From Sorghum bicolor (taxonomy: Eukaryota; Streptophyta; Magnoliopsida; Poales; Poaceae): a DNA stretch of 64,000 nucleotides. This document shows positions 1-11,182 of the stretch, piece after piece. Position numbers and translations under genes: made by a program. The stretch lies in assembly GCF_000003195.3 (NCBI RefSeq), contig NC_012871.2:7303997-7367996 (forward strand), given 5' to 3'. The number at the start of each line of letters is the position of its first letter. Position 1 is the first letter of the stretch. The notes beneath the pieces are model-generated. The model was given only the letters and a program-made list of their open reading frames with translations, searched no databases and was not told the origin of the DNA.

Positions 1-1911
1 GAGTAAAATTTATTAAGGAGTCTCAAGATGATGAAGGCTATATATTTATGCTAACACTTAACCAGTTCCACAAGCTTTGTTGTCTATTTGAGCTCCACAG
101 AATTTAAGAATCAAGAAGACTAGCAGACGGAGGACATTCTAATCGCTGTCAGAATGCTGCTGACTTTCAAATACACCTCTGCCACCTGCTAGCTACATCA
201 AGAGAAATTACGTCAAAATTCAGCTTGAGGGAGAGCACCCCCATTTATCCCGATAAGTATTTCTATCTATCTTTATACTTATACTATTTTAGAATATTAA
301 TACACATAAACTATGGGAAAACCAAATAAAGATTTTAAGCTTATATATATATATATATCTTTTGCTTAGTGTGTTTAATAAATAAATAAAGTGGCTATGC
401 TAATCTGTATCTAAATAAAACTTAAGCATGGATATGATGAATAGTTGCTCTGCCTAATTTATACATTTTAAGTTCTCTCTCAAGTTTAGATATAACTGTT
501 ATAATTTAAAGCTTGCTCTAGACCTAAACTTGTGGGATGAAAACTTGATCTGAAGTCTAAGTTGTTAACGGATACGATATGGGAAGGTTGAGCTGCTGTT
601 ATCTGTTCCTAGAGATGCTAGAATTCTGGAGAATTTTATCTTTGAAAATCTTTAAAATGTTGCATGATGAGTTCCTATATGATGAGAGTTTAAATTCCTA
701 CCACAGCCATATATACATGCTTGCTAGACTTTGAGCCACACATTTATTATTTACTGCTTATGAGCATTGAGTGTGGTCAAGCTGTGTAGACCCTTAGGAG
801 CTTGTCATGTGGTTAAATCAAGATTTCACTTGCACGTTCACTCATATATGCTACTTCTACTCCGGAAGTACCATCCACATATATCCATCCATTCCATCTC
901 CAGAACCACCTGAAAATATTCTACTCCTAATCCGGGAGAGAATAACCAAAAATATTTCTGTTTTTCCTTGTGAAGTAAATGCTCAAGTTATCTTGTTACT
1001 ACCACTTGCTATATTATCTCAAGAGATGAATGCTCTAAAAAAAAGAGAGAAGGAAAAAAAAGAGGGAGAAATAATACGAGGAAATAAAAAGGAGCAAGTG
1101 CTCGGAACCTCGAAAGGAAAGAAAAAGAGTGAGACGAGAGGTAAAAATGGACAAGTGTCCGACAGTAGAATTAGGGGTGCAAGATACCCACCTGAGAGAA
1201 AAGAAAAAGAAGAGCATCTCATTCTCCTCATAAAATTTCAAAAGCAAGGAAGGTATGTATCCCCTTAAAGAGCAAAGTAGAATTAGACTTCCACCATTGT
1301 TATCACTATCACCACCATACATCATTCATTCGCCACACATGCACATCTTGATTTGACTTATTGATTTGTTTCTTTGGATCCATGGTTTGACTATGCAATA
1401 AATGTCTTGTAAGTATGTATATTTTATCTCCCACCTATGAGCTCCAGATATTAAAGCCTTATTAGAGTAGGGTGAGAGAGAAGACAATGTCATTATGCTT
1501 TATACCACAAATACCACATATCTTGAGAAAAGGCATATACCATCAATGCCTTGGTAAGGATCCAAAAATACCACAAAAGAGAGACCTGAGAGAATCATAC
1601 AAGGAATCTCTGAGTTTTATTTGAAAATCTGCAAAAACCCCAGAGCTATAGCTGATCAAGAATAAGAGACATCGCACTTGGCTAGACTGTTCTATCTTTT
1701 AACCACTCAAGACAGAAGTGACGGTTACAAGTCCCATGGTGAAGGTAAAGTAAGTAAGTTTTAAGTCTTGACAGTTTACTCTTACTCAGAGATGAGATCT
1801 TATTTAAAAGCATGTGTACCGTCAAATTTTTAAATATATTGCAACAACTTATGATCCATAGCTGAGTCTATCCTTGCTCAGGGACGAGCAAGAGGTAAGC
1901 TTGGGGGAGTT
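1..1911 (+). mobile_element. 3' internal region of a Ty3/gypsy-type LTR retrotransposon
   Basis: This AT-rich stretch has no domain-bearing reading frame. It ends in a purine-rich tract (about 1895-1910, AAGCTTGGGGGAG) directly before a TGTTGACGG LTR start, which is the normal arrangement of the polypurine tract and 3' LTR in plant gypsy elements. The phrase GCTCAGGGACGAGCAAG just before it resembles the region before the LTR in grass Tat/Retand-like elements, from memory. A 153-codon open frame at 807-1268 is low-complexity at its end and resembles no protein, so it is not called as a gene. The left end lies outside the window. Confidence 0.6.
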
Positions 1912-3460
1912 TGTTGACGGTCCTTAAGTATCAAATTTAATTATCAAATAAATAAAGAAAAGGATCCAAATGAAATAAAGATCTAGACTTAGGGTTTTAT
2001 CTGACAGAATTCCACGAGTTTTGGTGTTTGTCTATTTCTGCAGGGGGTTATCAGGAAATATGGAAGAAAGACCCACATGTCAGGATTACGTAAAGATATT
2101 AACGTGCTGCGCAATTATCTTACATCTAGAAGACTCCAGAAGCCACGAGACCGAAGCGGAGGCGAAACGGGGCCAGAGGCAGGGCGCCCGCCCTGTCCTA
2201 CTGGGCGCCCGCCCCCTGTCCAAGTCCAATCAGGACTCTGCTTTGCGGGAAGTCTCCACCGACCTAAAGGATGAATCTAAACCATACAATCTATGTCGGT
2301 TTGATCCAAGGGCCCATATTCACTTGAAGGGACTATAAAACCAGACCCCCTGGCCCCTGGAGGAGAGAGCCTCTCAACCCTAATTCATTGTTCCTTCAAG
2401 GGAGAAGAAGCCTCTGATCAAGATTAGAGCCACCACATCAATTACATATCTAGATTAGCATAGCTACATAGGATTAGAACTAGAAGGAGTCAATCTTCGA
2501 TTGGTTTCCGGATCTGTCAGGAGGATTCTTGGTAATTCTCTAATTGTGCTTCTAATTGCTTTCTAATTATCTTTGTTCTTCAATATTATGAATATGACTT
2601 TGTTCTACTTCAATATATTGCTTATGACTTTGCTCTACTTGCTTATATTCAAGATTATATTGTTCTTAGTTTATCATAGTTATGTACTTGGCTTAGTTAG
2701 ATACGATCTATATACATGCTTAGGATCGTATAGCGTTTATCCATCGGATCCATGGGTAAATGATAGATATTGTGTAGGCGTGGTGCTTATACCGTATTTA
2801 TCTGCGATTGTACCCAATATGCCAGATCGTGGGGTAGTTCGTGATAGTGACAGCTTCATTGATTCTTATATAGTCCCCCTCTCGTGTATTGGGCTGGCAG
2901 AGCAACATTATTACAGGGGAGTGATTGCTATGTTCTCATATTCCTTGCTAATATCACTATGCATGGGCGTAGTCTTGTCTCGCAATGATTGCTAAGTATG
3001 CTTGCACTAACTATGATATGCTAGACTATATAGTTAAGAATAACTTAGGGAATATTCTTGCAGTTCGTTCTAATACCATGCTAATGACTTTCTAGAGTAT
3101 CTAATTGAGGTGCTTATCATATTTATTATGTGGCTAGATCAGATTAGTTATCCTTGTCACTATTATTATTTCATATATCTTTTATGTGACACTTATCCCT
3201 GTATGAAGAGTTAGATATAATGTTCTCAATTATACATGCAATGATAGATGCTCAATCTCATATTCTATTCTGTAATCATTAGTGATGATTTCTAATCCCT
3301 TCCCAGTGGTAAAAATATAAATAACGATACCTGGAATACTTCCCGGTTAAAATGCTACATCGGTATTAATCTGTGCGCTTGCAGATCCCATTCATTATTT
3401 ATTTAGAAGAGCAATTGCATATTTCAATACCGCGTCTCTTATATCATGCTGGGGATGACA
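1912..3460 (+). mobile_element. LTR of a gypsy-type retrotransposon (1549 bp)
   Basis: The LTR begins TGTTGACGG and ends GGGGATGACA, so it has TG...CA ends. A TATA box (TATAAAA, 2334-2340) lies about 420 bp in and is followed by a C-rich likely transcript start. The sequence after 3460 reads TTTGGCATTTTTGGCACC, which looks like the leader and primer-binding region seen after a 5' LTR. The same LTR therefore has a polypurine tract on its left and a leader on its right. The exact 3' border is uncertain by some tens of bases. Confidence 0.65.
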
Positions 3461-3570
3461 ACTTGGCTTAAGTGGTGTGAGGGATAGGTTTGGCATTTTT
3501 GGCACCGTTGCTAGATTTAGAGAACTTAGTCTACTTTTAGTAATGATGTTAAGAATACCCAACAGTAATT
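3461..3570 (+). mobile_element. Truncated leader of the same retrotransposon
   Basis: About 110 bp with TGGCACCGTTGC, a diverged form of the TGGCGCCGTTGCC seen after 5' LTRs of grass gypsy elements. It stops where sequence similar to intron 2 of the downstream NLR copy begins. No gag or pol coding is left. The break point is approximate. Confidence 0.4.
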
Positions 3571-4457
3571 TAGATAAAAATTTAGTAGGTTATTACTAGC
3601 AGAGGTGGTAATTTAGATGTAACTTTTTAGTGGCTTATTTTAAATTATCTTTGAAAATATCAGCATTGGATAATTTAGATACAAATTCAGGAGGTTATTT
3701 TAAATTATCTTTCGTAATGGAAACCTTGGGCAATTTAAATGCACCTTTAGGGTTTATTTTAAAGTATTTTTTATAATGACAGATGTGGGTGTAATTTAGA
3801 CATAAACTTTAGGGTGTTTTGTAATTTTATAATGGCAAATGTGAGTATCTATATCTCCTATAAAGATAAACCCCACCAGCCTAATTCTCTAGCACCTCCT
3901 TGCACCACGTCATCCAGGGCTCCCACCACCACAAGTCCTAAGCAGCCAAAGAATCAAGGATCGAAGCATTCATTCAAATCCAAGACATTTGAGGCAAACT
4001 GATGACACGAAGAGGCAGCGGTGACACGAAGAGGCAACGGTGCTATGTGAAACTGATCCCTCCACCAATTAAATTTATTCTCCATGCAATTAAATAAAGT
4101 TCTACTACATACCCACAACAACGCCCGTATATTATTAGTGATGGTGATTAGTGTCTACCAAATTGGTAACAGTAAGTTGAGGAATCAACAAAGCATATGT
4201 GTGGTAGGGGTTCAACAAATTCTAGAGTGGGCTTTTGAAACAAAGCTACCCCACGGGGAGAACTATCAAAATCAATATGACAAATGAAGTGAATTTTACC
4301 ATTTCCCTGAAATGAGGCCAATGTCAAACAACCCGTAATAAGGTATAATCAGACACACTATTTAAAATTACTTTTATAGACTAAAATAAGTAGTATTCTG
4401 CCCATAGTAAGTTTGTAACCTAATAAAACTTGGAGCAAGACTACTGATGTACAATAC
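3571..4457 (-). other. Remnant of NLR intron 2, right of the retroelement
   Basis: The stretch contains several diverged copies of a phrase of the type TAATTTAGATACAAA..TTATTTTAAATTATCTTT..AATGG. Related phrases occur at 13.79-14.13 kb inside intron 2 of the complete NLR gene. The bases next to the splice donor (4340-4457) also match the donor side of that intron. It is therefore read as the intron that should lead to an LRR exon, cut off by the retroelement at about 3570. Confidence 0.5.
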
Positions 4458-6911
4458 CTTTCTAGTGAAGAGGTCAAGTGAGTCCCAAGGATTGAGAACT
4501 TGGAGGTTGTATATACTTTCTTCATTTCTTGAACAATGCTTTGCAATATTTCTTTCTCTTGTAGTGATCAAAATTCGGCTGGCATTCTCCATTTTGGGGA
4601 GACTTTGTATTATCATGCCCCATTCCACAACAGAAAATAAATCATCAAGGACAATCAAACACCTCTTTCTCTTTGTTAGATGGCCCAACTCTTCAGTTAA
4701 TAGCTTGGTTTCTGTTAATTTTCTTATGCCTATTCCAAAATCAATATTGTCCTTCCTGTTAAAGGATTCCCCACGTAATTGCATAGCTAAGCTCTTAAGG
4801 ACCTCATCAAGAACAAACGGACGAATGATTGTGACACAAGCACGCTTCTCAAATAAGTCACTTAGCTCTTGGCTTTGGTAGACCTCTTTAACTAGAGTAG
4901 TTTTCCCAAGACCTCCCATTCCCCACACTGAGATCACCATGGTTTGCTCATCATCTTCCTTTGAAATTAAACTGATGAGTTCAGATTTCTCTTTTTCTCG
5001 ACCCACCACGAGCTGATCATCCAAAGCACATGTCATAGTCCCCAGGCGTCTGAGGCTTTTTCTAGCAATATTGTCGTTATCGTCTACAAATTGATTTTCA
5101 ACAATATCATCCGTTGGCACCACAGAATTGTTGGTACCAAGTGTTGTATGACTTGGCTCCATTAATGCAGTTTGAAATTGAGAATCCTGCCACAAAGTAA
5201 ACAACATTTTCTTTTCTTTGATTAATATGGGATCTTTTCCAGAAGAATGTAATAGCATGGAGTTGGGATACAAGCACAAGCTCAGTTGAGCAGATAAATT
5301 TCAAAATACTGGTATATTATTACCTTATAAAAATTCTCCACCAGCCAAGAGATCAGATAAGGGGAAAAACAGTGTGTGGTGGAGCCAAGAGATCAGATAA
5401 GCGAAAGGTACTCATCGTAGACAAGATGGCAGCGAGCTTAGAAAGGCTCCCGACCTATTATGGTGTGTCGGCCCTTAAATATATTATATGTTCATTTAGT
5501 TTCCAATTGTTTCAGACTTCCAATTTTTCTCAAAAACATACACAAACAAATAAATTGAGTTTAGTATATGGATTAATTATTATTATTTTCATACTGGAAA
5601 CAAGGCCCAGTTATGAACTGGATGAGAATCATAACTGGGCAAACAATTATTTGTAAATGGAAATTAAAAGATTAGTACCATTTAATTTCACATAACAAAG
5701 GGAATGCTCCTAAAAGAAACTAGTTCAAGCAGCTCCAGTGCTTTTATTTGGCAGAGATAATGTTCTAGAAAGAACAGGAAGAGCAAAACCATTTTTTAAT
5801 CTTATACAGCCTCCAAAGCAATAGATATTACCTTATCGTGTGAAGCAAAAATACTCTGATCAACATATGGTTGGTTGAGCTCTGCCACTATACTTTCTTG
5901 CCCGGTACATAGGCTTGCAACTTCACCATGCTCTGTGGATACAATTATTCGGCTTCCTTTCCTGTTGTCTGGAAAATATTCCTTAATTGCATGCCAATCT
6001 TCAATGGTGGACATGTCATTAAGCACAATCAGATAGCTTTTCTCACTCACATGCTCACAAAATTGATCAACCAAATCATGTTGCTCCATCATACTCATTT
6101 TCTTAAGAACCTGCGACCCAATGTTTGCCTTCTCTTGTGTCTTCCTTGCTTGTTCAAAAGAAGTTGAATAGAATTGCCTCATAACACAGTGAAGGAACTC
6201 CAATGGGTTGAAAGGATGCACAATCCTGATCCAAGCATAGAGTTCAAACTTCTTGCTTCTTTTCAGATCATTGTATGCTCCATTGATGAGAACGGATTGA
6301 CCAAGAACACCTTTTGTTCCCCACACAGCAATCACTCTAAGGTCCTCATTCCCCTCATTAATCAGCCAGGAAAGATCCACTTTTGCTTTGTCCTTTTGCC
6401 TTCTAGCTTCCGCAATGCCAAACATTGTTGCACTAGGAATAATGCTTGACGATGAAGCTTGTTGCCCAAGACAGCCACTTGTTCCCCATACTGCAGGCTT
6501 GGAGCCAGCGTTGTGCATGAGCTGGTGATGCAAGTTCCTCTGGTTCATGTCCTCCACCCTGGCTCTCAGCCCCTTCATCTCCGCAGCGATACGGTGCCGC
6601 TCTAGCACCGTCCGTGCGAGGCGCCACCCAGATGGTTTCTCCAGATGAACAGAGTACTCTTGGAGGCAATCTTCCACATCGTGAGCAAGACTGCGGAGTT
6701 GCTTAACCCTGCTCCTAGGTACCTTGTGATAGTCCCGCTGCTGAACCACGTCCCTCAGAATAGAATGCATCTCTTCCAGCTCGTCTGCAAGGAAAACCAT
6801 ATCACGCTGCACGGCCTGCGTCAATGAAGACTCCTCGGCGATGGTGGACTTGGCCCCGCTTAGTAGGCCATTCAAGGCTGCTTTGCCAACACTCACCACC
6901 GCCGCCTCCAT
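4458..6911 (-). pseudogene. Partial NLR gene: CC, degenerate NB-ARC and intact NB-ARC; LRR exon not in window
   Basis: Two exons are clear on the minus strand: 6911-5832 (360 codons, ATG at 6911-6909, GT donor at 5831-5830) and 5186-4458 (243 codons, donor at 4457), both phase 0. Exon 1 carries an Rx-type coiled-coil region and an NB-ARC-like region whose P-loop reads GTKGVLGQS, without the Walker A lysine, and whose kinase-2 reads LIVLND. Exon 2 carries a normal NB-ARC start: P-loop GMGGLGKTT (about residues 449-457), kinase-2 CLIVLDDL and RNBS-B RILITTRE. The gene pairs closely with the complete copy at 11183-20454, so it arose by local duplication. The rest of NB-ARC and the LRRs would lie left of 3570, where a retroelement sits instead. 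Either the gene is broken there or the last exon lies beyond the window edge. An upstream in-frame ATG at 6950 is possible; the MEAAVVS start matches its sister better. Confidence 0.8.
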
Positions 6912-7092
6912 TACTCCCTCTTTCTTTGGGGTGGTTTTGCAATGCTGCAATCGTGGTGGAAAGTGGAGGTGTGGAACTGTCCTAATGCTCCATGGAGTGC
7001 AGACGCAGAAGCTGGCCCTTAGCTTAAAAACGAGGGGCTCGAGTGCTCGACCTCAGGATACCCTGCGTCTCAAGGAAAGCAAGAGAAGTTAG

Positions 7093-7354
7093 TTAGGTTT
7101 CAAAGTAATTATGAATCTGTTCCTATCTTGTGCTTCAAGGTGACAGGAGGAACAAAGCAACACGTCCTCTATCTTACCTTCGTACTTGGTAGCGCACTCA
7201 AAGGACAGATGCTTAAGTCTCAACACAGGACAGTGCTTGCAAAAGATGAACTTTTCGGCTTGTGCTTAGATATGACGAGAAGAACAAAGATATGCAAGGT
7301 CATACTAGCTAGTTACCCAGGTAGTAAACTCAAAGGAATGGAATGATGCTATAT
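7093..7354. other. Upstream region of the partial NLR gene
   Basis: No coding sequence or repeat was recognised. This is the 5' flank of the minus-strand gene. No TATA box at a convincing distance was identified. Confidence 0.3.
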
Positions 7355-7356
7355 TA

Positions 7357-7538
7357 GGCTTTGTTTGGTGGAGCTCTAGCTCTAGAAAAAATCTGAATCT
7401 AAAACTAGAGCATGTTAAGCACATTTACTTGACTCATTTGGCTTATAGTATTTTAGATTAAGTGAAAATATTTAAACCACTTTAACTTAATTACAAACAA
7501 AAATCTTGTATAGATCTTGGAGCTAGAGCTGAACGGTC
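7357..7538. repeat. Decayed Tourist-like foldback element
   Basis: Starts GGCTTTGTTTGGTGGAGCTCTAGCTC and ends with a partly complementary GGAGCTAGAGCTGAACGG. The inner inverted arms (GGAGCTCTAGCT / AGCTAGAGCT) are visible and the interior is AT-rich. The termini are diverged and the target duplication is unclear. Confidence 0.3.
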
Positions 7539-7619
7539 CTCATTATTGTTCCGTGTTGAGTGTTATAATAATACTTGACGCAAGGCCATTTTTAAATAAC
7601 AACACGAAAAGCAGATTGG

Positions 7620-7880
7620 AGGAACTGAGAACGCAGGAAGCAGAGGTAGGAGGAGATTACCAGTGGAATAGTGGATCTGGAAGCAGGGGCAGATCTAGGA
7701 GCACTGGTGGAGGAAATATAAGGCGCCGGCGGCAATGCGCGCCGAGCACGGAGACGGCCGGAGGGCGTGGTGGATCCTCGGCGTTCGCACAGAGGTCATG
7801 GCCGGAGCTCAGAGCGGAGGGAGGCTGGCGCAGAACGCGGATCCGACTAGTGCTCGCGGTTGCTTAGTGGAGCACAACGG
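7620..7880 (+). other. GC-rich segment without a convincing gene
   Basis: An open frame runs over this stretch, but its product is Arg/Gly/Ser-rich and resembles nothing known to me. It sits between two MITEs and may be an old gene fragment or simply GC-rich DNA. Confidence 0.25.
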
Positions 7881-7946
7881 CACTGCAGGCCGACTGTGGT
7901 TCCCCAAAAATTTAGGAAAATTTTTAAGATTCTTGCCGGAACCTTA

Positions 7947-8181
7947 GGCCTGGTCCCAAAAAATTTTGCAAAATTTTTCATATTTCCCGTCACATCGAAT
8001 CTTTAGACATATACATGGAGTATTAAATATAAACGAAAATAAAAACTAATTGCACAGTTTGGTCGAAATTAACGAGACGAATCTTTTGACCCTAGTTAGT
8101 CCATGATTGGACAATATTTGTCAAATACAAACGAAAGTGCTACAATGTCGATTTCCCAAAATTTTTTGGAACTAAACAAGC
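7947..8181. repeat. Tourist-like MITE, copy 1
   Basis: Bounded by GGCCTGGTCC and GGAACTAAACAAGC. The interior has the family phrases ACGAATCTTTTGACCCTAG, GTCCATGATTGGACAATA and AAACGAAAGTGCTAC. The same family recurs at 9038, 9242, 9554, 10081, 28392, 50301, 51462, 53097 and 61315. Confidence 0.7.
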
Positions 8182-8236
8182 TGTAAATACATGTATAGAG
8201 CATTAAATATACGATTCGTCTTTAATTTGCGTAAAA

Positions 8237-8930
8237 GCATCTCCAAGAGTGGCAAAATAACTTGGCATCCATATAATTTTGGCAAAACAAGAAAAAAAAT
8301 ATCTTTAAGCAAATCAACTTGATAAAAATAACAACTTAGTATATCATGACTCCTAGCGCTCAAAAATAGCAACTTGGCATATCAACTTGCCATCATGATT
8401 TCTAGCGTCACGTTTCCTTCCCCACGCACATGAAGCCTTCGCGCATTTCCTTCCCCGTGCGTGCGAAGAAAAGGACGTGCCTCCTTCATCCGTGTGAAGA
8501 AAAGGTCGCGCCGACACCGTTCTTTGTTTCTCCTCAACCCGAAGCCAGGCCGTCCAGCGTTCAGGTACGTGGTTCCCTCTTTTTCCCATCGTCAATCTTT
8601 ATGCACAACTAGGATAGTCGGCGTATGCTAGGGCAAGGCCAGCGCTGTGGCTAATCATCATCCTTCTAGGGTTCACGCTAGGTCTGACGTTAGGAAACTG
8701 ATCGATGAAGTTACGATGCGGCGGCGAAATCGTTTGCACGAAAGGGAGGAGGGAAAGCACGCGGAATCAATACGCCCAAGAAAAAACTATCTTGTGGGCC
8801 TTTTTTTTATTTTACCAAGTCCAAAATAGCAAACTCTTGGAGAGAGGCTATTTTTTACTCCCCATATTATTGTGGGAGTTGGCAAATCACAAGATTTATC
8901 AAGTAAAAAATAGCAAACTCTTGGAAATGC
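8237..8930. mobile_element. Small DNA transposon with GCATCTCCAAGAGT ends and GC-rich cargo
   Basis: The left end reads GCATCTCCAAGAGT and the right end is the complement of GCATTTCCAAGAGT: a 14-bp terminal inverted repeat with one mismatch, continued by poorer matches. A second, inner copy of the right-end sequence lies at about 8835-8870. The middle (about 8400-8780) is GC-rich, unlike a normal MITE, and could be captured host sequence. No transposase is present. The target duplication was not resolved. Confidence 0.45.
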
Positions 8931-9037
8931 TCTCCATAATTGGATATATAATTGTCAAATACAAACGAAAGTGCTATAGTAGTCAAACCAAAAAAAAATC
9001 ACCAACTAAATAAACCCTATGCGAGCAATTTGTGTTA

Positions 9038-9235
9038 GGCCTTGTTTAGTTGCGCTTAAAATCTAAAAACTTTTCAAGATTCCCCATCGAATCTTACGGC
9101 ACATGTAAATAACTAATTACATAGTTTGTTTATAATTTACGAGAAGAATCTTTTGAGCCTAATTAGTCCATAGTTAGACAATAATTGTCAAGTACAAATG
9201 AAAATGCTATCGTTCCCAAAAACTTTTCACTCCGG
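9038..9235. repeat. Tourist-like MITE, copy 2 (right end lost)
   Basis: Starts GGCCTTGTTTAGTTGCG and carries the family interior (GAGAAGAATCTTTTGAGCC, CATAGTTAGACAATAATTG). The right terminus is missing or badly decayed, and the next family member starts a few bases on. Confidence 0.65.
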
Positions 9236-9241
9236 GAATAA

Positions 9242-9534
9242 GGCTTTGTTTAGTTTCGAAAAGTTTTTAGATTTGGCTACTGTACCACTTTCGTTTGTAT
9301 TTAGTAATTAGTGTCTAAGCACGAACTAATTAGGCTCAAAAGAATCATCTCGCAAATTATATGCAAACTATGCATTAAATATAGATAAAATAAATAACTA
9401 ATTGCATAGTTTGCCTGTAATTTGCGAGATCAATCTTTTGAGCCTAGTTAGTCTATGGTTAGACCATAATTACCAAATACAAACAAAAGTGCTACAATAG
9501 TCAAAACCAAAAAATTCAGCAACTAAACAAGGCC
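9242..9534. repeat. Tourist-like MITE, copy 3
   Basis: Runs from GGCTTTGTTTAGTTTCG to AACTAAACAAGGCC with imperfect terminal inverted repeats. The interior contains both orientations of the family half-sequence (CACTTTCGTTTGTATT and AATACAAACAAAAGTG), giving a long hairpin. Confidence 0.75.
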
Positions 9535-9553
9535 TATACAAGGGCTAAATAAA

Positions 9554-9710
9554 GACCTTAGTTTTTTCAACTGGAACCATGCGCCTGCCGTCATGTTGAA
9601 TTTTGTGGCACATGTATGATATAGATAAAAAATAACTAATTATACAGATTGTCTGTAATTTTAGAGCTAAATCTTTTGAGTCTAGTTAGTCTACAATAAT
9701 TACTAAATAC
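9554..9710. repeat. Tourist-like MITE fragment, copy 4
   Basis: Family interior phrases (AATAACTAATTATACAG, AATCTTTTGAGTCTAGTTAG, TACTAAATACAA) without recognisable right end. Confidence 0.45.
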
Positions 9711-10080
9711 AACGGTTCATGTTTTTTACTGTAGACCGGAAAAGGCGAAAGAGCCGTTGGGAGCTGGGAGGAGGACGAATAACGGATCCGCAGGAGTCTG
9801 ACGAGGACTAGACACGATTGAGATTCCGTGGAGCGTGTCGACTGTCGAGAATGTATTCTTCGTTCCAAAAAAAAAGTATTGTATTCGTGCAACGAGCGTG
9901 TCGAGGATGTATTGCAATGCGCGGAGAGCCAGGCTTGCCATCAGCCGCGCGGCCGGCCAGGCAACACGCGATGCAATGCAACCGGACTTAGCTGCTATGT
10001 ATGCTCTTGCTCTGCGCTCCTTGACCGGGTTCATATGACAATTATTGTAGCATTTTTTTTTTGCTTTTGGCTATTGTAGC

Positions 10081-10299
10081 ACTATTTAGTTCACGAAAGT
10101 TTTTTATTTTGGCTAACGTAGCACTTTCGTTGTATTTAATAATTATTGTCCAATCATAAACTAACTAGATTTAAAAAAATTCGTCTCGTAAATTACAGTA
10201 CGTAATTCGTTTTTCTTTTCGTCTATATTTAATACTTCGTGCATGCGTCTAAAGATTTGATATAATAGAGAATCTAAAATTTTTTTTGCAACTAAACCA
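10081..10299. repeat. Tourist-like MITE, copy 5
   Basis: From ACTATTTAGTTCACGAAAG to GCAACTAAACCAC, with the family phrases GTAGCACTTTCGTT, TTCGTCTCGTAAATTACAG and AATACTTCGTGCATGCG in the opposite orientation to copy 1. The termini are diverged. Confidence 0.65.
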
Positions 10300-10919
10300 C
10301 GACAATGGTACTGATTCTTTGCAGCACAATCACTCGAGGAACATGTTTCACTGTTACATCTGGCAGTAGGGCAGAGGAAACAACAAAACCGCTAGGTACT
10401 CTGATTCACACGCATACTGATAAACACAAAGGAAAGGTTGGGGTCTTGGAGATGGTCGTCAAGCGGCCACAGCATTATTTCTACGTTAACATCATGTCCA
10501 GCGATTGCGGATGCGCAACACAAAGAAAATATCGTAGCTTAGCACTGTATATATGCAACGCCATCAGATAAAATGGCAACACATCATGTGTAGGTGCATG
10601 CACATCTAGTGCAGCATGCCACAGCCTCTGGAGTTTCTGAATAAAATTACTGAATGAACTAAGCATGTTTCTATAACACATCTGGCTGTAGTGAGTAAAG
10701 CAAGCCAGTTATTCTGATCCACATACATAAACCACAAAGGAAATTAATACAACTTTGGTAACCATCAGATGAAACACACAGGCCACTAGCGGTACAACGA
10801 CCACACGAGTTGAATTTAACACGCATACATGGAAACACACATAAAATGGAGGGGGACAGGGAAACAGGAAGCAGAAAAGGTAATATAAATAAAAACGAAT
10901 AAAGCACGGGCTTGTTTGG
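10300..10919. other. Downstream flank of the complete NLR gene
   Basis: No gene was recognised. The stretch probably includes the 3' untranslated end of the NLR transcript. Short open frames here have no recognisable content. Confidence 0.3.
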
Positions 10920-11110
10920 ATCCATTCTAAGCTGGGGCTGCACGGCATCCACCAACTTTGCATCCTTATGAACCATAACTTCCTTGAGACTCCGGAGACA
11001 TTGATACAGCCCCGATAAAAGAGATTTGGCCCCTTGCAATTATTGCAAGCAACAGCTCAAGCTTAGGCGGTGTGCCTTCTTTAGAATCCAAACCCCATGG
11101 ATGCATTGTA
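10920..11110 (-). pseudogene. Extra, broken copy of the NLR C-terminal LRR end
   Basis: On the minus strand, just past the NLR stop codon, a frame reads LKEVMVHKDAKLVDAV followed by DPNKPV. This parallels the true C terminus of the gene (LKEVMIDNKYSHSVKWV ... NINKPV). The nucleotide phrase CAGCTCAAGCTTAGGCG occurs both here (about 11052) and in the live gene (about 11349). It is a tandem remnant of the last LRR segment, frameshifted and outside the predicted protein. Confidence 0.6.
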
Positions 11111-11182
11111 GGAGCTGCTCCTCAAACTCCTGTCGGAAAGGTACCGATCGCTGCTCCTCAAATGGATCGATGGAGCATGACG

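Noticed and set aside
807..1268. 153-codon open frame in the retroelement region
   Set aside because: Lys/Glu-rich low-complexity end, no domain, located in the non-coding 3' part of an LTR element.
2021..2995. Open frames of 105 and 140 codons
   Set aside because: They lie inside the LTR at 1912-3460; no protein resemblance.
4447..4881. Plus-strand open frame of 144 codons
   Set aside because: It is the antisense shadow of the NB-ARC exon of the partial NLR gene.
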